From contig NC_079243.1 of the NCBI RefSeq assembly GCF_028009165.1, positions 4,216,001 to 4,280,000 on the forward strand: 64,000 nucleotides of DNA, in the 5' to 3' direction. The DNA is from Akanthomyces muscarius. Its lineage: Eukaryota; Ascomycota; Sordariomycetes; Hypocreales; Cordycipitaceae. Positions 52,182-63,186 of this stretch are shown here, piece by piece; position 1 is the stretch's first letter, and each line of letters opens with the position of its first letter. Under the pieces are notes generated by a model. The model was not told where the DNA came from and did not search any database. It saw only the letters and a list, made by a program, of their open reading frames with translations. Both the position numbers and the translations under genes were made by a program.

Positions 52182-54733
52182 ATGGGGCGACTCGCGCAAT
52201 GGGTTTCGGTGGCGCTGGCCATTGGAACCGCCGCCGCGGATGGCGAGTCGATTCTGACAGCAGAGATTGGACGCCAGAACAATCAGAGCCTCTTTTGGGG
52301 ACCCTACAAGCCGAATGTGTACTTTGGCGTGCGACCTAGAACACCAGAGGGTCTGTGGACAGGCTTGATGTGGTCCAAGGTCGATGACTACGGCGAGGTG
52401 CAACAGGGTATGCCCTAGCTGGCACAAGATGCGCCCCAGATGAGGCGATAGACTAATAAACCGCACTCAGGCTTCCGATACACCTGCGAGCAAGGCGAGC
52501 ATGCCCACGGCTACGGCTGGGACGAATTCGACGCCCGACACGGCGGTATCCAAACAATTCACGACAAAGGTAACTCGATCGACATCACGACGTCGTTTGT
52601 CAAGGTTACCGGCGGCGAACACGGCGGCAGCTGGGCTGCGCGCATCAAGGGTGTACCTCGCGATGGCGCGCCCAAGGACATCAACACTATGCTGTACTAT
52701 TACATTGCCCAAGACGGCGATGGCGAGCTCGCTGTCGAGACAGCACCTACCGAGTTTGGATACCCCGGCGATGTTGCCCTCAAGGGCAACTCCAAGTCGC
52801 TGGGCGACTACACCCTGGTTGTTACCGAGGGCAAGGGCAAGCATCCCACTACGGATCATGATCTCGCCAAGAGACGCAAGACGGACACGACTCTGGTACA
52901 CAGTCTGCAGCTCCCCGAGAGCGAGCTCTGGCAGACCAAGGCGGCCGTGTTCAAGTTGCTCCAGGCTGCTGCGATGGAGATTCAACACGATTACGAGGAG
53001 GACAACGCGCCTTTCCCGTGGCAGGTCTACCGCATTGCCAACAACCCCGGCGCTGGCAATGCGCACGTTGTGCAAAAGAACTTCCAGGGCGAGTTTGAAT
53101 TCGATGTCATCTTCTCGTCTGCGTCGGGAGGCAAGCAATTGACTTCGTCGGACGTTACGCGAGAAATCAAGCAGACCTCGGAGCTTTTTGGCCAGCGGTT
53201 TTCCAAGATCTTCGATTTCAAGGCTCCCTTTGAGGGCAGCAAGTACTTGAAGTTTGGTAAGAGCATGTTCGCCAACCTTCTTGGTGGTGTCGGATATTTC
53301 CACGGAGAGCAGATTATCGATCGCTCGTATGCGGAAGAATACGAAGAGGACGACGAACGCTTCTGGGAGGGTGCTGCTGAGGCCAGAGCCCGCCAGAAGG
53401 CTGCTCTCGAGGGCCCTTATGAGCTCTTCACCAGCGTTCCTTCGCGCCCGTTCTTCCCTCGCGGATTCCTCTGGGACGAAGGCTTTCATCTGATGCCCAT
53501 TTCGGACTGGGACATGGATCTGGCCTTGGATGTAGTCAAGAGCTGGTACAACACCATGGACGACGATGGCTGGATTCCTCGCGAGCAGATTTTGGGTCAC
53601 GAAGCCCGCAGCAAAGTGCCTGCGGAGTTTCAGATCCAGTACCCTCACTACGCCAACCCGCCCACTCTGTTCCTCGTCATTGAGGACTTTATGGAGCAGC
53701 TTCGCAAAGCCAACGGTTCTGGCAAGGCTACGAAAGAGACTCTCGGCCAGGAAGACGATCTCCACGACGCACACCTCAAGAATACCGAGCTCGGCGAGTC
53801 TTATTTGCGCAACATTTACCCTCTGCTGCAGCGTCAGTATCAGTGGTTCCGCCGCACCCAGCGTGGTGACATCAAGACCTATGATCGCGAGGCGTTTTCC
53901 TCCCGCGAGGCGTACCGCTGGCGCGGCCGCACCGAAACGCACTGCTTAACGAGTGGTCTCGATGACTACCCTCGACCTAGCCCCCCCTCGCCTGGTGAGT
54001 TGCATGTCGACTTGCTGGCCTGGGTCGGCCTAATGACCAAATCGCTCGTCAACATTGCTGATGCCCTTGGCATTGCCGAGGATGTCGCCGACATGGAGAA
54101 GAACCTCGAGGCTATCGAGCACAATTTGAATGATTTGCACTGGTCCGAAAAGGAAGGTTGCTTCTGTGACGCTTCCCTTGATGACTTTGAGGAGCATACT
54201 CTTGTCTGCCACAAGGGCTACATTTCCATCATGCCCTTCCTCGTTGGTCTGATGAAGCCCAAGGACCCCAAGCTAGGCAGGATTCTGGATCTGCTTGGCG
54301 ATGAGGAGCATCTCTTCAGCCCTTACGGCATTCGCAGTCTGAGCAAGCAGTCCGAGTTTTACGGAACAGAGGAGAACTACTGGCGCAGCCCTATATGGAT
54401 GCCCATGAACTACCTCGCTGTCAAGCAACTTCATGTAAGTAAAATTCTGTAGCGGCTCACAACGGAAATTTGAAACTGACCTGCCCATAGTACTTTGCCA
54501 CGCAGAGCGGCCCGCACAGCCAAAAGGCGCGAGACCTGTACATTCGCCTACGCAAGAACCTGGTCAATACCGTGTACAACAGCTGGAAGGAAACGGGTTT
54601 TGCATGGGAGCAGTATAACCCGGAGACGGGTGCCGGACAGCGCACGCAGCACTTTACCGGCTGGACGAGTCTGGTGGTCAAGATAATGGCCATGGAGGAC
54701 CTAGAGGGCAAGAAGTCTCGGGATGAGCTGTAA
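52182..54733 (+). CDS. CWH41: Mannosyl-oligosaccharide glucosidase (glucosidase I), GH63
   Basis: 810 aa; exons 52182..52407, 52471..54434 and 54491..54733 (introns 63 and 56 bp). Removes the terminal alpha-1,2-glucose from Glc3Man9GlcNAc2 in the ER, the first trimming step of N-glycan processing and calnexin entry. N-terminal domain [17 protein letters not shown], then the (alpha/alpha)6 catalytic domain with [46 protein letters not shown] and [16 protein letters not shown]. Residues 1-20 form a cleavable-type signal peptide ([15 protein letters not shown]), and the last four residues are RDEL, an ER-retrieval-like signal. So it looks like a soluble lumenal enzyme, unlike the type II membrane form in yeast and mammals. 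Confidence 0.95.
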
Positions 54734-54988
54734 AAAGTCAACATGCGGAGTGCAATTAAAGAAGGAATAGTTGCATGGAGATGGTGTAAGATGTATTATA
54801 TGAGTACATGGAATTGATTGTGGAAACTATTGTCAATGTGAATTAACAGTTTTTTTCGTGTGTCGATGCGCACCGGTCGACCCAGACGGTAACTACAGGC
54901 GGCGACACCAATTCGAAAGGTTCAAATACAGATTAGTCTCGTCTGCTGCCCAATCCACACTACGACAGCTGCTTTACAGTTGTTCACA
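54734..54988. other. Intergenic
   Basis: 255 bp between GH63 and the tRNA gene; 3' end of GH63. Nothing else seen. Confidence 0.4.
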
Positions 54989-55060
54989 TCTTCCGTAGTA
55001 TAGTGGTCAGTATGCAAGCTTGTCACGCTTGAGACCCGGGTTCAATTCCCGGCGGGAGAG
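54989..55060 (+). tRNA. tRNA-Asp (anticodon GTC)
   Basis: 72-nt cloverleaf without intron. Acceptor TCTTCCG pairs with CGGGAGA (one G-T), D-arm GTAGTATAGTGGTCAGTAT, anticodon stem CAAGC/GCTTG around loop TTGTCAC with anticodon GTC, T-arm CCGGG-TTCAATT-CCCGG, discriminator G. The A-box and B-box (GGTTCAATTCC) are intact. The discriminator base G and GTC anticodon are the aspartate identity set in eukaryotes. A T-run at 55085-55091, about 25 nt downstream, can serve as Pol III terminator. Confidence 0.96.
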
Positions 55061-55084
55061 ACCGCCAGCATCCTCAGGATGTTC

Positions 55085-55091
55085 TTTTTTT
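55085..55091 (+). terminator. Likely Pol III terminator of tRNA-Asp
   Basis: A run of about seven T downstream of the tRNA 3' end is the first T4-or-longer tract after the gene, fitting RNA polymerase III termination. Confidence 0.6.
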
Positions 55092-55320
55092 GCCATTGCC
55101 CTTTATTTTTGCCACTGCAATTGTTTACCAACTTGCAAGTGTACAGGGTTAGTGTTTTATATATATTTTAGTTTTGGAAGTGCGCTGCTGCCTAACGACG
55201 TGGCTGAGAACCACCAACCAGGTGCCGTGGTCTTTTAGCCACTTATACCTGTACCGCGAGCTACTTGTAGATATTCCTTTCATTCATATTGTACGAATCT
55301 CCTTACATCTTACTTCCAAG

Positions 55321-56244
55321 ATGACCAATAAAATCAATACATCGCGGTTCTACTTTGAGTACAAGGGGCATAAAATAACCGACATTACCACATTTTTCAA
55401 CATTGCCACCGCGCAGCGCCCCGAAACCCCCGTCGTGTACTTGGCCGGCGACTCCTCTTTCGACAACAAGTACTGGCTGCCGTCCACGTCGCCCGGCTCG
55501 CAAGATGCCGTGCCCACAGCCTCTTTGCCTGAAATCTACAACCTGGTGCTGCAAAAGCCGTATCCAAAAGCGGACGTGGCATTCTGGCTCAATCATGTTC
55601 TCGGCGCACGGGTGACGACACTGAACCTCGCTGTGGAGGCGTCGCTGCTGCGTGAACGACATGGCTCTGGGTTGCTAGCGCATGACGAATTTATTCGCGA
55701 TCGCATCGCCCCACGCGATATTCTCATCGTTTCCGTAGGCGGCAATGACATTGCGATGAAGCCGACGGCGTGGACGGTTCTGCACATGCTGTGGCTGGCA
55801 TGGCTCACGCCGCTCTCGTCGCTCCGGAGCGGTCGCGCATGGGCGCTCCGGTATTTCATCGGGCTTTTCAAGACTCAAACGGAGAATTACATTGCCAAGA
55901 TTGTCGCAAATCACAAGCCTCGTGCCGTCATTGTGTGCATGATATACCACCCACTCGAGTCGCAGGCTGGACTGGCGCCGAGCTGGGCCGACAAGGCGCT
56001 GAGGGCGTTGGGGTACAACAAGCAGCCTGAGAGGTTACAGGCGGGCATTAAGCAAATGTACGAGCAGGCGACTAGGAACATCGAAATTGATGGGGTACCG
56101 GTCAAGGCATGTCCGTTATTTGAGGCCATGAACGGGAAGAATGCAGGCGATTACGTGGAGAGGGTTGAGCCTAGTGTAGAGGGAGGCAGAAAGATGGCAG
56201 AGCTGCTTGGATCTTTGATAAACGATGTTCTTGAAAATTCCTAA
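55321..56244 (+). CDS. SGNH/GDSL-type hydrolase
   Basis: 307 aa, intronless, ATG 55321. Block I is VVYLAGDSSFDNKYWLP with the candidate nucleophile Ser in GDS, and block III is ILIVSVGGNDIAMKPT (GGND). No signal peptide, so probably cytosolic. Hydrophobic segment TVLHMLWLAWLTPLSSL near 165. The C-terminal catalytic D-x-x-H of block V is not evident; the end reads DYVERVEPSVEGGRKMAELL, so the last catalytic residue may be a Glu/Asp-His variant or missing. The esterase or lipase substrate is unknown. Lies between the tRNA gene and the beta-lactamase-like pseudogene, with which it converges. Confidence 0.8.
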   Translation: MTNKINTSRFYFEYKGHKITDITTFFNIATAQRPETPVVYLAGDSSFDNKYWLPSTSPGSQDAVPTASLPEIYNLVLQKPYPKADVAFWLNHVLGARVTTLNLAVEASLLRERHGSGLLAHDEFIRDRIAPRDILIVSVGGNDIAMKPTAWTVLHMLWLAWLTPLSSLRSGRAWALRYFIGLFKTQTENYIAKIVANHKPRAVIVCMIYHPLESQAGLAPSWADKALRALGYNKQPERLQAGIKQMYEQATRNIEIDGVPVKACPLFEAMNGKNAGDYVERVEPSVEGGRKMAELLGSLINDVLENS

Positions 56245-56318
56245 CAGAATATATCGACGTATAAGTAGAGGGACCATACTGTTTTGCATATGCATGTAGC
56301 AATTATGCCAAGCTATCC

Positions 56319-57616
56319 TCAGGCAACCTTGGCAAAGGTGACGTTATAATTGCCCATGTCAATAACCAGCGCAGACACTTTGCTGTCAGTCTTGAAGGTG
56401 GCTTTTCGGGCTATTGCCCCTGGGATCGAGTGCTCAAATGTATCCATGTACGCAACCCAGCCATCGCCAGAGACGTGCTGGAGGCGGACATTGTACCGCT
56501 GCGCCATCTCCGGGCGCTCTGCCACCAGAACAAGGCTTCTCTCATTCTCACCTGCTGACTTGAACGTCATTCGGCCGTATCCCGCACCGTAGTATTCCCC
56601 CGCGAGGTCCTGCAGGCTGGCTGAAGGTGGTAGCGGCATGTCACTCCGGTTGGGGTACAGTTCGTCCAGCCAAGCCCGTACAAGTTCAGGTCCTGGTCGG
56701 CCTGCGGGTCGGTGGAGGCGAGGAAGTGCGGCGTGCGAATGTCGGCGTGTGCAGCCGCTGTGAGCGGCGGCGTCTGACGGAGCAGGCTGCGCACCCACTT
56801 CGCGTAGTCGACCACGCTGGTGATGATGCCGGCGGCGCCCGAGACCTGGATGGTGTTGTGGAGGATGGCGAGGTGGCTCTGCGTGGCGTTGTCCCACCTG
56901 TAGCCGGTCGCCAGGTGGTGGGTTGAGTTCTTGGCTTCTTGTAGGTCGAGTTATATTGAGGTCATGCCCAGCGGGCCGCAGATTAGCTCCTTGAACGTCG
57001 TCTTGAGGGGTCGCTTCGTAACGGTCTCGCTGACGTGCGAAAGCACCATGTATATCAAATTACAGTACTGCCGAGAGGCTCGCGGCTCCGCCGTGAGAGG
57101 CAGATGGCGCAGGTTTCTGACAACATCTCGCACCAGCGTCTGAGATCCGTTTGTGGAGTACCTCCAGGAATTGTCATGGCGCGGCAGACCAGTACGGTGA
57201 CTGATGGCATCTTCGAGGGTGACGTGTTGAGTCGCCCAGTCGTCGGCAAGCACAAAGTCGTCTGGAATGATGGATGAGATGGGCGTGTTCCATCCCTTCT
57301 CCAGTAGAGCAGGGTAGGTTTTGTCCTGGATAAACTGCGACAAGGTAGCTCTGACAAAGGCCTTCCGTGGTGGAGGCGCCGAAACACAGAGTTTCGGGGG
57401 TGGCTTTAACGGCCGAATCACTAGAGTCATGGCATGTAAGCAATAGAGTTCCAGTGGTGCCGCAGGGGTTGGGTATACCTTTGCGAACGTTCGTTTCCCG
57501 TCAATGACAGCAACGGACAATCCAGGTACTTTAAAGTCATTGAAGAGCGAGTCACAAAAGCCCCAAGTCGTCGTCGAAAGGTGTTCTCGGTGTTGAGGAT
57601 GACTGCCTTGGGTCAA
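56319..57616 (-). pseudogene. Beta-lactamase/transpeptidase-like serine hydrolase, multiply disrupted
   Basis: Remnant of a fungal AmpC/LACTB-like serine hydrolase. Recognisable pieces in order: FKVPGLSVAVIDGKRTFAK; the S-x-x-K region near 57365-57375, where a one-base difference shifts frame inside the catalytic motif; SHRTGLPRHDNSWR; LPLTAEPRASRQYCNLIY with the Y-x-N motif; a TAA in frame at 56951-56953 after GPLGMTS; VSGAAGIITSVVDYAKWVRSLL; and after a further frame change and deletion near 56670, LAGEYYGAGYGRMTF and LQHVSGDGWVAYMDTF. The segment that should carry the third H-x-G motif is gone. At least three independent lesions make it non-functional. It was probably a secondary-metabolite or detoxification esterase before decay. 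Confidence 0.88.
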
Positions 57617-58883
57617 GAAGGCCTAGGCACGGTATCGCAGAGATAGGCTTGGCAAAATCAGCGAGGAAGAAAACCCTGTTGAGCTTGAGTCTAGTTTGAC
57701 ATTGACATTGTCCACGATAAGTCCTTGCGCTTATGGGACGGGGTCTTGTGGTTGAAACAAGCCCTTGGTGCACTTAGAGGGGTATTATGAGCAAGTTAAT
57801 AGAGATAATTGAAACTTAATGTTCTGCTGATCGAACGTCCAGTATGCCACTTTGGTCGTTTACTGTCGCGACTTACGAGGTAATCGTCACAATGTCCGCG
57901 ACAAGTATATACGCTCGTGGAGCGGAGCATTGTGGTTTATGCATGTTCTTGGCGCTTCATATAGTGTGGATTCTACGCCTGGTCTGCTCAAACAGATTCT
58001 AGGCAAAGCTTATTATGGCACGAATTTCTAAATGCCACGACTCATAGGGCTGTCGTCTTGTGACTGAGGAACCGTGGGGGTGGGATCGTCTGTGTGGCGG
58101 TGGCCTAGTCTACGTAACAGCGATGACCCTAATCCGACAGAACGATGCCAAGCTGGCTGTCGGACGCGTCATTGTCTTTGTCCAAGTTCTAGCCTCCGCG
58201 CCTATTCTGGCCATATTTTGCACCGACCTTGTCAGTCCCATTGTACCTTGCTTTGTGGTTCCTAGCGATGCGCCAGGGGGACGGCCTCCGGCTAGGGCGA
58301 AGAGATGAGACGATGGCTGCCATGGCAGCGCTACCCACCAGGGCTGGCATTGTCGTCCGGGTCATTGGTCAATACTTTCAAGGTTCTAGAAGGTGGTTAA
58401 GAACCCTAGTTATAGCCAGGATCCGGTTAGTCGGACGAATCTCGGGATAGGTCAAAGGCCCGAAGGAGGCTGCTGACAGCATAATAGCGGGGGAGGGGCA
58501 GCGGCTGGAATCTCTCACGAGCGCCGACTGATTGGGAGAAGAGAAAATAAGGCTGGCGATTGGCGATGTGTTAGCGTGACTTTGGAAGATTCAGCTCGGT
58601 ATTTGGAATCCATGCCTGCGGGCAACGTGGAAGTTGCAAAGCTGTCAAATCACATCGTTGCTGACGCAGCCCGTTTGACAAACGCCAGTTTCCACCCCGC
58701 TCCAGCCAATTCCACCACCACTGCCGACTGCATATTAAACCGCAACCTGCCACCTTGATAGATATTCAACAAGCTCGAAAATTTTCCTCTAAACAAACCA
58801 AGATTCACGCAATCCCGTAAATCACAGACAAGCCCCGAATACTCAGGCCACAGACACATACACACACAAACATCCCCGCCACC
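57617..58883. other. Intergenic
   Basis: 1.27 kb. 3' open frames such as 58060..58308 (+) lack similarity. 58560-58880 is the thioredoxin promoter and A/C-rich leader (acacacacaaac). No other gene. Confidence 0.45.
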
Positions 58884-59267
58884 ATGGGTATCCAGCACGT
58901 CACATCCCTCGCCCAGCTCGAGGAGGTCTTTGCCGCCAACACCTACGTCGTCGTCGACTTCTTCGCCACCTGGTGCCCGCCGTGCAAGGCCATCGCGCCC
59001 GTCTACGAGAAGCTCGCCGACAAGCACGGCGCCGCCGGCAGCTTCGCCTTTGCCAAGGTCAACGTCGAGGAGGCCACCGACGCCGCGCAAAAGTACAACA
59101 TCACCGCCATGCCCACCTTTCTCTTCTTCAAGGACGGCAAGCAGGTCATGGTCCACGGCCAGCTCGACATCAAGGGCGCCAACCCGCCCGCGCTGACGGC
59201 CGCCGCCGATAAGATTGGCGGGCTGGCCGCCGCGCGCCCAACCGAGGCGGACGCTGGCGCGGCGTAG
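58884..59267 (+). CDS. TRX: Thioredoxin
   Basis: 127 aa, intronless, CACC-ATG-G context. Thioredoxin fold with YVVVDFFATWCPPCKAIAP; the active site is WCPPC rather than the common WCGPC, a Gly-to-Pro change seen in several fungal thioredoxins that tends to raise reduction potential effects. The cis-Pro is in ITAMPTFLFFKDG. A ~20-residue Ala-rich tail (LAAARPTEADAGAA) follows the domain. Cytosolic disulfide reductase, presumably regenerated by thioredoxin reductase. No targeting peptide. Confidence 0.95.
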   Translation: MGIQHVTSLAQLEEVFAANTYVVVDFFATWCPPCKAIAPVYEKLADKHGAAGSFAFAKVNVEEATDAAQKYNITAMPTFLFFKDGKQVMVHGQLDIKGANPPALTAAADKIGGLAAARPTEADAGAA

Positions 59268-59631
59268 CTGCGTGGGTAGCTGCGTGGGTGGCGGCATGGG
59301 CGCGCCGAGGACTCGAGCCTGGGCGTTTGCTGACGGCGCTTTTCGAGGCTGATAGCCACGCGTTCTCTTTTTGTTTCAGAATTTGATTTTGGGGAGCGGG
59401 AGGGGGATTGGAGGGGGGCGTGGCGGAAGCATACACTGGCACTTTGCAGCGACTGAGCGACTTTTCGATTGGCGAGACGCGCGAGGCAAAATTATATCCA
59501 CGCAACATTGCATTTTACTGTGCATGAAAGGAAACTTGATGAAATAAAATAACAGTCTACAAAAACCGCCCATCCGTGAAATGTCCAACCCTATGTATGT
59601 ATTCGTACAATATCTTACAGTGGTATATTCC
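59268..59631. other. Convergent 3' spacer
   Basis: 360 bp between thioredoxin and MSS1, both 3' ends. No gene seen. Confidence 0.5.
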
Positions 59632-61459
59632 CTATTTCCCAACACAGAACCTGTCATCGCGTTAGCAAAGCAACTCCCACTTCCACGGCGAAAATGACAC
59701 TCACTTTTCAAACACCACGCCCAGCACATCCTCCACGTCGCCGCCCTCGCCCCGTCCCGTGATGCGCGCCAGACAATCCGCCGCATACCGCAGATACTCG
59801 GCCGCCAGCACGCTGTCCGCCTCGGGATCATCATCATCGTCCTGCTCTACGCGCTCGGCCTCGAGCATGAATTCCTCCAGGTAGCCGCGGCAGTCCGCCA
59901 GCAGCTGCCGCTGGCGCTCCGTCACGCCCAGCAGGTCCTGCTGGTCGGCGGGCAGCGACGTCATGGCGGCGAAGCGGTCGCTCAGTGCGTCAATGACGGC
60001 GTGGACGCCGCCGGGATCCGTGTCGCCAATGACGGTAGTACTTTGTGCTTCACGGCACGACACGGTATGCACCTGGATGCCGTCCAGCTTGCCGCCTCTG
60101 TCATGGAGCGTCTTCTTGAAGCCAGAGAGCAGCTTCTGTAACGACTCTTCGTCGGTGGCATCTCGCTTGTTGACCAGCACAAGGCAGTTTTCCGCCTCAG
60201 CGGCGAGTTCCAGCGTCTGCTCATCATATCGAAGAAACGCATGGCCATCGCCGCCCACCTCAACAGAAGCAAGCACCACCACGACATCTGCCTCTTTGGC
60301 CTTGTTCCTCGCCCTCCGTATACCCTCTTCCTCCACCATCCCAATGTCGCTCCACTCCCCTTTCGTCCTGAAGCCCGCCGTGTCCGCAAATGAGCACAAA
60401 TACCCCCTGATATCCAAGCTGGCTTCCACAATGTCGCGCGTCGTGCCCGCTTCGCCCGACACAATCGACGCCTCCCGCCCAACCACCAGATTCATCAACG
60501 AGCTCTTGCCGGCATTCGGCGGCCCCACGAGCGCAATCTTGATTCCGTTCCGCAGCAGCTCGCTCCTCTCACCCCCCTTCTCGTGCAGCTTGATGCTGTG
60601 CAGCATATGTCGTATCTGCCATGCCACGTTCCCGAGCAGATCCGCCGGCGACTCGTCAAAGTGCTGGTCCTCGGCAAAGTCAATCAGCGCCTCGAGCTCG
60701 CCGCGCGCCAGGAGCAGCTGCTGCCGCCACCCTTCGTACGTGCGCCCCAGGCGGCCCGAGTTGCCGCGCACGGCGGCGCGCCGCTGCTGCTCCGTCTCCG
60801 CGGCGAGCGTGTCGCTGAGCGCCTCAATCTGCGCCAGGTCCAGCCTGTCGTTGATGAAGGCCCGCTTGGTGAACTCGCCGGGCTCAGCGTAGCGAATGTC
60901 GGAGGAGGATGCGGCGCAGCGCGGGATGGCGCCGAGGACGGCCTTGACGGTGGCGGAGCCGCCGTGGACGTGCAGCTCCAAAACGTCTTCGCCGGTCACG
61001 GTGGCAGGGGATGGGAAATAGAGAACGAGCGCTTCAGAGTCGAGCACGACGACCGATGCGTCACTGCTGGACTCTGGATGAAATAGCGTGCGGACAGCGG
61101 CGTAGCGTGGCTTTGGTGCTGGTTTGGACGGGCACAGACTTTTACATATCTAACGAGTGTCAGACAATGAATATGAGAAGGGGGGGGTGAGGAGAACCGA
61201 CTTCGAGACATGACGGCCCTGATATGCGAATCACGGCAATTCCGGCCTTCCCTTGAGCTGTAGACAGAGCATATATCGTATTTCTAGTATTCGGAAATCC
61301 GGATTGTGTAGCGGCAACTTGGTGATGGCCGCTCGTTGACAGTGCTCTCCTTGAAGCTTGCCCTGGGTGACGGCAGTTTGTGGCGCGACGCGACAGTGTG
61401 CCGGCCGGTCGAGCTGTCGCGCAAACCACTCTCTGAAATAATGCTCTTGATCGCAGCAT
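59632..61459 (-). CDS. MSS1: Mitochondrial tRNA-modification GTPase Mss1 (MnmE/TrmE)
   Basis: 573 aa; exons 61459..61202, 61149..59705 and a 19-nt last exon 59650..59632. The last intron (59704..59651, GTGAGT..GACAG) is inferred because it restores the invariant C-terminal FC(I/V)GK, whose Cys is required for catalysis; without splicing the protein ends at VFEK. Mitochondrial presequence at 1-45 (Arg/Ser-rich). The N-terminal formyl-THF-binding domain (NTIYALSTAQGKAGIAVIRISG, AEPGEFTKRAFINDRLDLAQIEALSD) is followed by helices and a G domain: GPPNAGKSSL near 292, GEAGTTRD, DTAGFRTKG and NKRD. With Mto1 it installs the 5-carboxymethylaminomethyl group on wobble uridine of mitochondrial tRNAs. 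Confidence 0.94.
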
Positions 61460-61843
61460 CCCTATATTATTTTCGCCCAATTCATCCGCATTTGACTCTC
61501 TAACGCGTACATGCGCTACTCATTGCCTTTTCCGTGATTGTTGTTGAAGAGTCAGGGTTCTGAGATGGTGGAGCTGCTGCGCTAATGATCGGTAAAATGT
61601 GCCTTACAACATTGGCAGAGACTATGCTACATATTGCTGTATTGACCACGAGTAATATTCTACTCGCCTCTCCAATTCACATTTGAGTAGAGTCATTAAA
61701 TATTTATTTATACTTTTGATCTTACTTTTTAGCATCATGCTTTTTAGCCCACGAGCTGATCTCACAGCTAGCTTTCGTGTTGAACCGTCCTCTAAAGTAA
61801 CTCCTACCCTAGAGTGCAACTTTCTTGCAACACCAGAAGTCAC
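61460..61843. other. Intergenic between MSS1 and SER1
   Basis: 384 bp with MSS1 promoter and SER1 3' sequence; AT-rich at 61690-61740. No gene seen. Confidence 0.5.
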
Positions 61844-63186
61844 TCATGCCTTGGCAAAGTCGTCAATAAACTTGGCCAGCTTCTCTGCTCCCCCCAGAGG
61901 GATCGAGTTGTACAATGAGGCCCGCACGCCACCGACCGAGCGATGCCCCTTGAGACCAGTGAGGCCAAGTGCGGTCGCGTCTTTGAGGAACTGCTTCTCC
62001 GTCTCGTCGACATCGCCACCCTTGTTGGCGCGGAAGCAAACATTCATGCGTGAGCGCACATTCTTGTGGGGAACAACCTTGTAGACATCAGGGTGGGCAT
62101 CGAGAGCGCCGTAGACGAGCTCAGCCTTTTTGGCAGAAACCTGCTCCTGGCCCTCAACGCGGTTGGGGTAGGTGCTGAGAAGTTTCTTCAAGACTTGGCC
62201 GGCGATGTAGACACTAAGTGGGGTTAGCATACTTTGTGCCTGTGACTGTATCGGCATAGTACTTACTCAAAAATGCTCAACGTGTTATACAAGCTGTTAT
62301 TCTTGGCAATGGTCTCATAAGAGAAAATAATGGGAGGAATGGGGAGACCCATGTTGCGCATTAGAGTCGCCGACGGCTGAGGTAGCTTGGGCGCAAGCAA
62401 GCTCTTCTTGATGACGACGACAGTGATGCCTGTCGAGCCAAGGTTCTTCTGCGCACCAAAGAAGATGAGCGAGTAGTTGCGCACAGGAATGCGGCGGGAG
62501 AGGATGTTGGACGACATGTCGGCGACGACAATGGGGCCCTCGCCGTCAGGGCCAGGAGCAAGCGACTGGGGGAATTCTTGGAACTCGACGCCGTCCACTG
62601 TCTCGTTTGAGCAATGATACACCAGCGCCGCATCCTTGGAGAGCTTCCAGGTCGACTCCTCCGGGATGCTGCCAAACTTGCCGTCCTCGCCGCGGCCGTC
62701 GGCAACAACATTGACGTGGTGCGGGCCGAGCAGGCGGGCAGCCTCGGCGGCGGCCTTTTGCGACCAGCCACCAGTGATGATGTAGTCGAGCTTGAGCTCG
62801 TGGTCGATGGCGGATCGCAGCTCCTGCATCAGGGCCGGGTCGTTGGCCTCGTCCGTCTCGGACTTTTTGAGCTTGGCAAAGAGCGCGCGGCGCTTGCGGG
62901 CGACCCAGGCGCCGACGAGGTTGTAGACGACAGCTGAGAACTCGCCAGAGCCACCGCCCTGCATGAAGAGAATCTCGTAGTCCTCGGGGATGTCGAGGTA
63001 CGTGGCCAGGTCGGCCTTGGCCTCGTCGATAATCTTGGTGGCGAGCGCGGAGCGGTGCGAGTGCTCGGCGATGCCCAGGCCCGTGTCCTGGAAGTTGAGC
63101 AGCGCCTGCGAGGCCGTCTCGAGGACGTCCTGGGGGAGCAGGGCCGGGCCGGCGCCAAAGTATGTGATTTCTTCTCTGGAAGGCAT
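61844..63186 (-). CDS. SER1: Phosphoserine aminotransferase
   Basis: 429 aa; exons 63186..62267 and 62213..61844, 53-bp intron joining SIF to DVYIAGQVLKKLL. Class V PLP aminotransferase: ITYFGAGPALLPQDVL, GIAEHSHRS, LFMQGGGSGEFSAV, the PLP-binding Asp in VADMSSN, the Schiff-base Lys in IFFGAQKNLGSTG, and GHRSVGGVRASLYNS near the end. Converts 3-phosphohydroxypyruvate and glutamate to 3-phosphoserine and 2-oxoglutarate in serine biosynthesis. ATG 63186 starts the conserved part; the region just upstream carries a plausible 5'-leader intron end (cttaacaacag-type acceptor). About 35 residues longer than bacterial SerC because of a KLKKSETDEANDP-type insertion. Housekeeping gene, unrelated to the cluster. 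Confidence 0.95.

Noticed and set aside
52467..53942. 491-codon minus-strand open frame opposite the glucosidase I gene
   Set aside because: It mirrors the well-conserved GH63 exon; its translation has no domain logic and arises from the codon bias of the real strand.
54989..55060. Functional link between tRNA-Asp here and the AspRS-like gene 48 kb away
   Set aside because: tRNA-Asp genes are multicopy and dispersed; co-occurrence in one window is not evidence.
61844..63186. SER1 as part of the amino-acid-supply module of the NRPS cluster
   Set aside because: It is about 36 kb past the cluster edge, amid conserved housekeeping genes, and is a standard primary-metabolism enzyme.
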